DNA of 64,000 bases, taken from Hermatobates lingyangjiaoensis. Taxonomy: Eukaryota > Arthropoda > Insecta > Hemiptera > Hermatobatidae. The notes below the pieces were generated by a model that was given only the letters and a program-made list of their open reading frames with translations, did no database searches and was not told the origin of the DNA. Of the stretch, positions 37,575 through 48,010 are shown in pieces. The position numbers and the translations under genes were made by a program. Within the stretch, counting starts at the first letter, position 1. Each line of letters opens with the position of its first letter. The stretch is taken from assembly GCA_026182355.1 (NCBI GenBank), contig JAPFBL010000002.1, positions 2,914,001-2,978,000 on the forward strand, given 5' to 3'.

Positions 37575-39203
37575 TACTTTACTATAAGTAAAGTATAGTG
37601 ATCGTGAAAAAATTCGATCTCGAGATTTTGACGGAATTACATGTTTTGAGGTACCAGAAGTCGTTTTATGAAGTTTTTACGATGATGTCTGTGTGTGTGT
37701 GGGTGGGTGGGTGGGTGGGTGGGTGCGTGTGTTAGCATTGCTTGTTACCACGCTACGGTCCAGAATCTTTGATGGATCAAGTTGATATTTTACACAAAAA
37801 TGGGCCCCATTTAGACGAAGATCCCTATTGTTTGGGAAGAATTATGCATCATGGAAAAGTCACTTTTTTTGCCAAAAACCGTTTTTTTTAAAACATTTAT
37901 TTCTCATAAACTGATAACCCTAGAGTTTTGAAATTTTGACATTATCTTTGAGGTTACAAATGGAACAAACGAAAAATATATTCAGAATTTTAAGACAACA
38001 GGAAATATTTTTTTTTCAATAAAATGTACAAATTTTGACTCATAATTCAATTTCAAACCTTGTGAGAGCGATACAAGCCATACTGTTTGACGGACAAAAA
38101 TGAAACTATGCCTACAAATAGAACATTATATGGCGAATGAGTTGAGATATTTTTTTTTGAAATTACTTTCGCTAAAGGGGCGTTACAGTACAGATTTGTG
38201 TTTTCAGAAAATGATTTTTTGACGCTAAACGGCTCGTTAAAAAATAATGAAAATTTGACCAAACATGGAACAAAAAATTAGCAATTCACAAAAAAAAATT
38301 CATGAAGTTTCAATTACGGGAAAGAGCAATAACGATATAAAAACTGTTTGTTTATTCTAGACTAAGAGATCACCTGCTATACTTGTCGAATTTTTTGTAT
38401 TTTTTTACATTGTTTACATTGACTTAGAAATTTTTTGAGTGAATCCACTGAGATAAAATTGATGTTTCTAATGGAAAAATGAAAATATATTATTGACTTA
38501 TAAGATATGTAAGAGGAATAATATTGTGCAGGTAAATGATAACACTCATTAAAAAAAAATTCGTATATATGTTATTTGACAAAGGGGAAGGAAAATGATC
38601 TTATTAAATACTAAGAAGCCATAAAATTCCCAGTATAATAATTCTGTTAAAAACCAAAAACGTAAAAGATAATTCAAAATATAAATCTTTCGTTTAGAGA
38701 TTAATAACTGTAATTATCGTACATCTTTAATTAACAAATCACCTTAAAACAACATTTTCTTCGCTGTTTAAGATGTTTTTCAGAGAAAAAAAGAGTATTT
38801 TACTGTTTCAAATTTGAAAATTTTACATTAATATTCAATGTAGAAGAATGTCAAGTAAACGATGTAAGAAATCTACTGGCTATTTGAACAATAGCCATGT
38901 TCTCTTGTAGGATACTATTTCGTTTCAAGAAATGTTCACTTTGGTTTTTCAAAAATGTTATTACTGCTGTAGTTATACTAATGAAATTATTTGCAAATAA
39001 TAAATTATTTGTGATGTACAAAAATAAGCTTATAAATTGATATGTCCTTCAATCACTATCTGTACTACCTCAGGAATGACAGGCTAATAATTATATCCCA
39101 TTTAGATGTTTACGTTATGCTTAAATGAGACGTTATGTTTTATATACTCAAGAAATTTGACATTGAGTTACTTATAGTAAAGTAGAGTGTAGGCCACTCC
39201 AGA
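37575..39203 (+). mobile_element. Family-H element, short form (about 1.63 kb), complete
   Basis: TACTTTACTATAAGTAAAGTA starts the element and ACTTATAGTAAAGTAGAGTG with TAGGCCACTCCAGA ends it. The microsatellite (GT)n(GGGT)n is at 37691-37729. The interior carries the same deletion junction as the 29891 copy near 38527. No intact ORF is present. The two copies lie in opposite orientation 6 kb apart in the same intron. Confidence 0.86.
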
Positions 39204-39486
39204 TTTTTCTAGTGTAGAATTTGCTCATTAAACCATTTATATGGGTTAGTTGTACTAACTTGTATATTAAGGATTTATTTTAACGCAAAGAGGTTTGTAG
39301 TTTTAATACAATGCTACAGTTATACTGCCGCTTTTTCTTTTAATTGTTGTTAAAGATGAGGTATTCAGTTTTTTATATATTTAAATGAACTAAATTTCAT
39401 TCATTTACTTGAAGATAGAATCACTAGTTGGAATGGTAAGTAATTTGGAATCTAGTATTAACTCCCATATATGATGAATGATAAAA

Positions 39487-39930
39487 CCACAATAAGAAGT
39501 GGGGGAAAAAAGACTGAACTCTTTTAACCGTAACAAGCGATCTTCGTCAGAGTCAAAACCCCATCTGAAAGACTAGATGCAGAAACATTATTGTTAGAGG
39601 GTTGAGAGGGGTGGGAGGGAAAAGGGGTATTTTAAAAGGGTGTAATGTGCAGGAAAGGACAATAGTCCAGGCAGGGATGTTTGGGGAAACAAAGGGCTAC
39701 AATAAGAAAAAGTAAAAACTATCCGGCAGCTGTCAACCCTCTTAGAAGAGACTATTGCCCTCGTTAACCCCGAGTCAAGTTTGAACAAACCGTATCTAAT
39801 GTTTATATCTAATGTTTAATCTATTAAATTTAATCAGAGAGGATTGGATAATGTTTCTGACGAAGATCGCTTTTTACGGTTGGAAGATGTTAGTCTTTTT
39901 TTCCCACTTCTTATTGTGGTTTGATCATTG
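39487..39930. repeat. Fold-back element, about 72-bp terminal inverted repeats
   Basis: Left arm 39487-39556 and right arm about 39853-39924 share CACAATAAGAAGTGGG, AGACT and CGATCTTCGTCAG in complementary order. Each arm holds one CTGACGA...hammerhead-like core (39522-39550 minus and 39857-39885 plus). The interior of about 300 bp is GC-richer, without a convincing ORF. An ORF at 39594-39788 (minus) lies in it and resembles nothing I know. Confidence 0.72.
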
Positions 39931-41388
39931 AAAGTTATTTCATGTGTTTCTTGTGACATCTTGTTATATGATGAATGTTGTATTTCTTCATTTTTAGATG
40001 TATGATGTTAACTGTGAAAACTATTGGTTTTATTTAGTAGTGGATTGATGGTAATGGCGCGTATATACTATAGAATATATTTCAATTTAGGTAGATTGTC
40101 AATGGATGTAGTCATTTGATGGTTACCTGCTTTGCTGAAATATATCACTAATTCACTATAAGACTATTGAGAAACTAGAGTCATATTCTTCAAGATTTAG
40201 AACAATAAATTTTAGTTTTAGGATTCGATGTGCGAATGCTTTATTTAAGTTCGTCATTAGGTTAAATCAGTTAAAAGAATTGTCACCAGAAAATGATGTT
40301 TAACTATAATCTCCACTAAATAAATGAATGTAGTAACGTGAGAGTGAAACTATAAATATTGCACATATCATCTGTGTTGACAGCAAATACATCCTTCTCG
40401 GTATTTCCCACTAGAGGTATCTTCAAGTCTAATGCCTTTCTTATTTGTGGATATTGCCATGACATGATGGTTTAGGCATTTACATGTCACACTTCTCGCG
40501 TGCAAACATATTGAACAACTCTTTATAAATGGATTTCTCCGCCTCTATGTATATTGAAATGCCTGTGTATGTCTTGATAACCAGTGAGGTCATTCTCAAA
40601 TACTATTCCCTATTCCTTTATAAGTATTAATTTAATTTTACCACTTTCTTCACCGGTAACGAAAGTTATATTCATTTATAACGTTCACTAGTGATAAGAA
40701 GTGAAAGCGTTAATATTTAATTTTCATAAATTAATTAGTAAGAAGTTTATGATAATTTTAGATGATTAAAGTTTAAGCTTCTTATGAATTTTTAGTAGCT
40801 TTATCAAACTTTATTTTGTCTAACTGATTTTAATTACTTAGCTAATCTGCGCGAAAGATAATTTCTATTTTTCAGTTGATCACAGTAAAGAATGTATTTT
40901 GATAATTTTAAAAATATATGTTTGAATACTACCAGTCAGTATTCAAAGAGAATCTTACGAACCTAATTTATTTAAAAATGTTTCCCAACATAAGCTTTTA
41001 ACTATAGGTTTAACATTTTTCCTTCGGATTTTTGCTTTGTCTTTCCATGATATATCCATTTCTTTTTAATTGATATTTCTCTATTTGTTCATTATTTCTT
41101 AATTTATTAATGCAAAAGATACGCGTCTGTTTGTCTGTCTGTGTTTCAATTGCTGTATGAATGCCAAAATTGAATCTCATTCAAGAGGATGTGTTTCTTT
41201 TTTTGCAATTTTTCCTGGTTAAGTTTTGTAATAAAAAAATTTAGAGAAATTGTTTGACATGACAACTTACAGGGTAGGGATTGGTGGCTGAAAGTTTTGC
41301 CCGAAGAACTGCTGTACCGTCATTTTTTCCACTTGAGCTAAAAACTAGTTTCTTTTTTACATTAAGTTATCTTAATATGCAAATGGTG

Positions 41389-41675
41389 AGGTTAGGATGG
41401 AGTGGCAGTCCTGCAGGAGAACAGACAGATCCAACGTTAACCCTTTGTGATACAAAATGAACATTCTACGTTGGGAGTTCTAAACTTTGATCAAGTGAAT
41501 TTAGAGTATAAGACTAGGGTCTTTAACGAGTACTTGTTGACATCGTACTGGCTCGGCCTTACTATTGAGGGACGATATCCTCAGATTTATTCACCTTCCC
41601 CGTGAATAAATTGAGGGTCAAAGTGGGTATTGAACCCCGGATCTAGCAGTCCATAGGCAGGCTAACCTGGCCTCC
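41389..41675 (-). mobile_element. tRNA-derived SINE copy
   Basis: Same order and orientation as the 18361 copy: GGTGAGGTTAGG tail side at 41387, TCTTTAACGAGTACTTG near 41520, CAGATTTATTCACC near 41585, and the B-box-like complement GTATTGAACCCC near 41630. The A-box end is short and worn. No clear target duplication was seen. Confidence 0.75.
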
Positions 41676-42218
41676 TGCTGTATGCATACTATTAATTGGT
41701 ATCCTGGATTATCTATGCAGTCCCGGTATGCCTTTCGTGTAATTTTTAATTGTTCATTTTTTTATTTCTTTTGGCAGGTATTACTCCGGCCTGTTCTCTG
41801 CAAGTCACATTTATCAACTCAGCTAATAGTCTACCATTATTAGAACTTTATTTTATGTTATATGTTTTATGTTAATTTTACTACTCTTTTCACCGGTATT
41901 CAAGTAAAGTAAGAAGTAATGACAAGAAGACTCATTAAAGTATGAATTCAGTAACTAATAACTCATATCATTAGCTAGGTAAACAAAAAGTATTGTGCCC
42001 ATAGAAGTTTTATGACAATACCATATAAGTTTACTTTTAATGATTGTCATTGAAAGTTATTTTAAAAATATTTTAGTATATCAAATTGAACCATTTCTTT
42101 CATTAATTTCAAAGTTGCCTTCAAACATGAAATATAATATCTACTATCGTATACCAGGTATAGTTACATTCCCTGGAGAAGAGTAAACAATAAATTTGGT
42201 ATAACCCGTAAACTTTTT

Positions 42219-43484
42219 TACTTAACTATAAGTAAAGTATAGTGATCGTGAAAAAATTCGATCTCGAGATTTTGACGGAATTACATGTTTTGAGGTCCCA
42301 GAAGTCGTTTTATGAAGTTTTTACGATGATGTCTGTGTGTGTGTGTGTGGGTGGGTGGGTGAGTGTGTTAGCGTTGCTTGTTCTGGACGCTACGGTCCAG
42401 AATCTTTGATGGATCAAGTTGATATTTTATAATGGGCTCCTTAAAGACGAAGATCCCTATTATTTGGGAAGAATTATGCATGATGGGAAAGTCACTTTTT
42501 TGCCAAAAACTGTTTTTTAGAAAACATTTTTTTCTCCTAACCTGATAGCCCTAGAGTTTTGAAATTTTGACATTATCTTTGAGGTTACAAATAGAACAAA
42601 CAAAAAATATATTCAGAATTTATAACGTCTCTTTTCGTAATATTTGTAATATATAACTTCTCTTTTAGGCATAATGTAAACATCTAAATGGGATATGATT
42701 ATTAGTCTTTCATTCCTGAGGTAGTACAGATAGTGATTGAAGGACATATCAATATATAAGCTTATTTTGGTACATCTCACAGCTGATGCAAATAATTTCA
42801 TTAGTATAACTACAGCAGTTATAACATTTTTGAAAAACCAAAGTGAACATTTTCTTGATACGAAATATTCTCCTACAAGAGAACATGGCTTTTGTTCAAA
42901 TAGCCAGTGGATTTCTTACATCGTTTACTTCACATCCTTCTACATTGAATATTAAAGTAAAATTTTAAAATTTAAAACAGGAAAATACCCTTATTTTCTC
43001 TGAAAAACATCATAAACATCGAAGAAAAAATGTTGTTTTAAGATGATTTATAATTAAAGATGTACGATAATTACCTTTATTAATCTCTAAACGAAAGATT
43101 TCAATTTTGAATTACCTTTTACATTTTTGGTTTTTTACAGAATTATTATGCTTTGAATTTAATGGCTTCTTAGTATTAAATAAGATCATTTTCCTTCCCC
43201 TTTGTCAAATAACATATATAAGAATTTTTTCTGAGTGAGTGTTATCGTTTTCCTGCACAATATTATTCCTCTTACATCTCATATAAGTCAATAGACAATT
43301 TAAATTGTTCCTTTATAAATATCAATTTTATCTCAGTGGATTCGCTCAAAAAATTTCTAAGTCAATGTAAACAATGTAAAAAAATACAAAAAATTCGACA
43401 AGTATAGCAGGTGATCTCTTAGTCTAGGATAAACAAACAATTTTTATAGCGTTATTGCTCTTTCCCGTAATTGAACCTTCATGT
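42219..43484. mobile_element. Family-H element, rearranged: left part +, interior part inverted
   Basis: From 42219 to about 42620 the sequence is a + oriented left part with (GT)n(GGGT)n at 42333-42362. From about 42622 to 43484 it matches the family interior in the opposite orientation (compare 29955-30805). The left end of another copy follows at 43489. An ORF at 42737-42955 falls inside but is not conserved as a protein. Confidence 0.7.
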
Positions 43485-43488
43485 TTTT

Positions 43489-43745
43489 TACTTTACTATA
43501 AGTAAAGTATAGTAATCGTGAAAAAAAATCGATCTCGAAAAATTAAAATAATGGTGTGATACACAAAAATAAACTTATATATTGAAAAGTCTATCAATCA
43601 CTATCTGTACTACCTCAGGAATGAAAGACTAATAAACATCTCCCATTTAGACGATTATATTATGCTTAAATGATACATTATATATAATATACTCAAGAAG
43701 TTCGATATTAAGTTTACTTATAGTAAGTGTGTAGGCCACTCCAGA
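43489..43745 (+). mobile_element. Family-H element, miniature form (about 257 bp)
   Basis: An intact left end (TACTTTACTATAAGTAAAGT, then ATCGATCTCG) jumps near 43540 to the distal part of the family, then to ACTTATAGTAAG and GTGTAGGCCACTCCAGA. Both termini are kept and nearly all the interior is deleted. It sits directly against the rearranged copy at 42219-43484. Confidence 0.78.
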
Positions 43746-44734
43746 TTTTTTAGTAGTGTCATCAAAATTTCATAGAAATTTATGGAAATATGTGGACACG
43801 ATTGATGGGTTATAAATCTCAATCAGTCCGTTTTGTTCCGTATATTCATTTAATAGTTCAGACAACTTTTAAAAGAAATAGGTTTAGAAATTACTTTTAT
43901 TAATTTATATTACGACTAATTAATTTAATTTATATTGATAATATATTTGCTGTTTTTAAAGAAATAGTTTAATTCGTATGTGTGATTATTATTTATAAAA
44001 GAAATACTGATAGAAGGGGACTATTTTAAAATGAGATAATTTAGATGGCATTTGATTGGTGCACCGGTAGAGCTAAGTCATTCTAAAAAGGCGGCATTAC
44101 ACTCCTTGTTTAGTCCTCCGCTTCCTTCCTGGAACCTTTCAAACTGTTTTAACCTCTCTATAGATTGTTGTGTTCACTAGTTAATTCTTTTAATGATACT
44201 TCAAATAGTAAGTACAAATTCCTTTTTAACTTATTTTTCTGTAAACTTAATGATTTCCTAATTAGTTTGATGCTAAATATTATTACTTTCATAATTAGTA
44301 ATTAAAACGATTTCACAAACTAGATAAACTAAACCAGCAGAAACAATACACATAAAAGATTTCACAAAAACTTACTCTTATATTTCGACTGTTTCGTATA
44401 AAGATGTAATTTGCTATGATGAAAAGCGACTTTCATGTGTGTTGTTTCTCTGGAATTGTTTTCATAAAAATATATCAAAATAATTAATTAGTTCCTAAAT
44501 AATTACTACCAAACATTTAATAAATATAATAAAGCATTAAATAGATTTATTTTTAGTTAATTTATGTTATTTTAAACCTCATTCACTAAATTAGTTATAG
44601 CGAAAACGATTAAAAATACTTTACAATAGATTATTTAAATTTATTACCCTATATTTATCAAATTAAGGGTTTGTTCGTCTGTGTTTCCTATTGCTTTTGA
44701 GAAATGTTGTAATCCATTTGAAAATTTGAAATGA

Positions 44735-45839
44735 TTTAATGGCATAATGTGAGATGTAAGAAGAATAAAATTATATGTAAAAAATGAATGCCAATCAAAC
44801 ATATAATTTCTGATGTTACCATTTACACAACTTCTAAATTATGTTGAAAAGCCGACTTTGAATTTGATTTGAGTATGCAAAACTGGCTAATCACTGATAT
44901 ATTTTTTCTCAATATAAATTTACAGCAACGTTATAACCGAATATAGCACAAAGGAAAAAGTTACTTATATTATGTTTGGTGTGAAAAGCTACTGGTTGTT
45001 GACTTTTTTGTGTTTATGAATCTTATGATCTTTGAGTAATATTGAATTAAGAGGAATGAGCTCCTTAGTTTTATATTACCAAAGAGATGCTAATTTTAAA
45101 CTGATTCTATGGTGATTCGATGACAGTCATTTTTCAGAATCAGGTCCTCAGCTAAATATGACTACCTAATTACTTCACGGTATACAATATCACAGACAAT
45201 GCAAAGCCGGAAGACCATACGACCACGAATGTGACTCCTTCCATATTCGTGAAGGACGTCCTGACAGACTGACGTCCAATCCCCGTCCTTATGATTACTG
45301 ACTTTAACAAGAAATGCAGGATGAGAATATAGCAGTAATGGCCTCTGGTCTAGGGCTGCTAATTACGACGTGCACTGATGTGCATGGAATATTCGTTGGC
45401 CGCTGGAGATCCATTGCCTTTAGAAACAAAAGTCATTTTCGTCTGTAAGAGATTATTTCGTAACACAATATCGTCACTTTGACTTTACAAAAGTCTTATT
45501 ACTGCTGTGCTAATATATATGATATTATATGCATCAATTGTGTAATATACGGTATTGATAAGAGAATCAATCACTATCTATACTACCTCCAGGAATGAAA
45601 GAGTAATAAACATCTCCCATTTAGACGTATATATTATGTCTACATACTACATTATCTACCCAAGACGTTTGACATTATACGTTCAGATTCATACTGGAGG
45701 CGCATCACACGTGCACCTGACGCTACTCAAGGCCACGCGTCTCCAGCGTTGCCAGATCGAAAGCCACGTTGCCAGTCTCACTACTTTATTTACACACCTC
45801 GTACTTACTTATAGTAAAGTTGAGTGTAGGCACTCCACA
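44735..45839 (+). mobile_element. Family-H element, diverged long form carrying insertions
   Basis: From 44740 (GAGATGTAAGAAGAATAA) to about 44995 it follows the extra block of the long form (compare 13090-13560). It resumes near 45430 with ATTTCGTAACACAATATC and AGTCTTATTACTGCTGTG. It ends at ACTTATAGTAAAGTTGAGTG and TAGGCACTCCACA. A GC-richer unrelated stretch occupies about 45005-45430, and a mariner end sits at 45681-45803. The left end is not clear. Confidence 0.6.
45681..45803 (-). mobile_element. Mariner end, 119-123 bp, inserted in a family-H copy
   Basis: The 123 bp match the right end of the 33544 mariner (34338-34460), including the TIR, with only about two differences. The insertion splits the family-H right end, with TA at both borders (TA at 45679-45680 before CGTTCAG, and TA after CCTCG at 45802). 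The other TIR is reduced to the first bases CG, so this looks like an extreme internal deletion or end-only insertion. Confidence 0.75.
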
Positions 45840-46081
45840 TTTTTTCCATTTTTCTAAAATTATTCTTATTTTTGTTTGATCACTTCTTTTATGATTTTAT
45901 GAGTGGGTTAGGATATTCAGAATGGACTTTGTCATATTCTCTACCGGAAAGAATCTACTTCAATAAAGTTAATTTTTATAGAGAAAGCTTTTCTTCTAGA
46001 TGCCGGAATTACACTTTGATCATTATATCTGATTGAAGCAAGACAAAGCCGAAGTTGTACAGTTAGCACTGAAATACACGG

Positions 46082-46337
46082 TTTGGGTTAGGTTAGTTTG
46101 CAATGGCAGTTCCAAGAGGGAACACACATTGACCGAACATTGGCCCTTTGTGATAAGACATAATGAAGATTATGTAGATTAGCAAGAGATTCTAAATTTT
46201 TCCCAATTCAAGTGTATTTAGAGTGGGGATCTTTAACGAATACCTGACATCGTACAGACTCGAAACCGACTTCTTAACGTCCTCTTTGAGATTCGTCGTG
46301 CTCATATTTATTCACCTCCCATGTGAATAAATCGAGC
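46082..46337 (-). mobile_element. tRNA-derived SINE, tail-side half (split by LINE insertion)
   Basis: GGTTAGGTTAG at 46086 and the body match the 18361 copy up to AATAAATCGAGCGCCAG near 46335. There the SINE stops and resumes near 46723. Confidence 0.75.
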
Positions 46338-46722
46338 GCCAGAGTATTTTTTTTAATTATTATTGAATAACATGCTCCACCAGAAGGCATTACATGCATT
46401 GAAATCTTGGATGGTACATTATAATCCTCATTAAGTTATGGTAATGAGCCTACAATAATAATAAGCATAATAACATAAAGTAATTATACTACAAAACAAT
46501 AATAATATCATAATACTATAAAGTAATAACACGAAACCAAATAATAACTACACTATGATTACAATTAGACATAATGATGGCAGGCCATTCGCGACAACTC
46601 ATAAAGCACAGGACAGGCTCAATTAAGTAAGGTGAAATATTTTTTCACTATTTCCTTAAATGCAACGACCCGGCTTTCGTCCAGCAAAGCTGCTAACGGT
46701 GGGGGCCATGCACCTCCACCAC
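46338..46722 (-). mobile_element. LINE 3'-end-like insertion inside a SINE
   Basis: On the minus strand this stretch ends in TGTTATTCAATAATAATTAAA followed by an A-rich tail (T-run at 46347 on +). That is a typical end of a 5'-truncated non-LTR retrotransposon. The other end has the GC-rich GGTGGAGGTGCATGGCCCCC. No coding motif is visible. It separates the two halves of a SINE. The LINE clade is not known. Confidence 0.5.
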
Positions 46723-46770
46723 AGTGGACATTGAACCTTGTACCGAGCAGTCCAGAGGCAAGTACTGGTC
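46723..46770 (-). mobile_element. tRNA-derived SINE, head-side remainder
   Basis: CAGTGGACATTGAACCTTGTA and GAGCAGTCCAGAGGCA correspond to the B-box and anticodon-side part of the SINE head as at 41625-41665. It is the continuation of the copy interrupted at 46338. Confidence 0.6.
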
Positions 46771-47157
46771 CCTATACACAGCTTTAACATTTCTTTCATA
46801 AATTTCTTATGCCCACAAACTTGTGCCTCATTTATTTGAAAATAAAATTCATTATATGATCATTATTTATAACTTAATAGGTGTAACCTAAAGATGATCT
46901 AAGTCAGCTGCTAATTTTGAATGAAAGCAAAACAGAAAGAAGCCTTTCGGTTTTTCTCGTGTTTAATAGTGCAATAAAATACCGATTGTGGAATGTGATT
47001 TGGACAGATTCCAATGTGTAATGTATTGTTATTTTTGTCAAGGCCTTCCTGAAATAAAGGAATGTTCATGACTGACTCTGCATCTTCTGACTTGGTTATA
47101 TCCAGTATTTCACAGTTAGCAGAGTAAAATAACTCCCAAATTTAGTTTGAATAGAAG

Positions 47158-47190
<33 letters not shown>

Positions 47191-47200
47191 TATATATGTA
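47158..47200 (+). repeat. (AT)n microsatellite
   Basis: Uninterrupted TA repeats up to 47185, then the variant TATGTACATATATATG. Confidence 0.95.
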
Positions 47201-47754
47201 TTTATATTATAATATAGCAATAGTTAGGTTATCAAGGGGTATTCACCAATCTTGGGGAAACATAGAGAAAGTCTCTACATTCAGATATTTTGTAAAAAAA
47301 TGGTATTTTTATAAAAAATTTTACATTTGGAGACTTTTATTTTTGCAATATGAAAAGTGATGTGGTTTTGTTGTAGAGGATATTTTGACTCATTAATTTG
47401 TTTGATTTGTAATAAAATCAAAGATATGTCAATTTATTTAACGTTATGTAAATCCAGTGAATTTTTCATGTATTAGAAGTGTAATTCAATTCACTAATTT
47501 ATTTATTTTTTCTAGTTACCAAAAAGACTGGTTAATTTTTCTTGAGCCAAGGAATAGGTTGAATAGTTTGGATTTCAGACTGATATTGTTTCAGATTAAA
47601 CTTCAACTTTAGTTTGATTTTAGTTTTATTGGTTAGAGGTGGTTAGCTGGTTATTTTCAAGCTTTATTAGTTTGAATTATTAGAAATATTAAAATTATAA
47701 AATCATTGTTTGGTTGCATCTTTATTCTTTGACTTCTAAAACTGTTGTAAGAAA

Positions 47755-48010
47755 AAAAAATTGTTTTGTAAATGGTATTGTTTTGGAGAAGACGGTTTTG
47801 GCGAGATGGTTCGAAGAAGGAGGTTGTGGTTGGAAGAAGACAGCGGATGTCTGGGGTAACCAGACTGATGTACTAGAATAGATTGGACATGGCTGGGAGA
47901 CCAGTCACCCGGCCCAGAATTAGCAGCGGCCAAAGCGCACGCGCTCCTTGTCTCTCCCGTGACCTGGCGTTCCAGCCAAACGGCACATGACCCTGGCTTC
48001 ATTGTCTGTA
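47755..48010. other. GC-richer unclassified patch
   Basis: A GC-richer block with AGCAGCGGCCAAAGCGCACG near 47920. It is open on the minus strand for about 100 codons, without recognisable motifs. Probably repeat debris within the TRIT1 intron. Confidence 0.35.
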
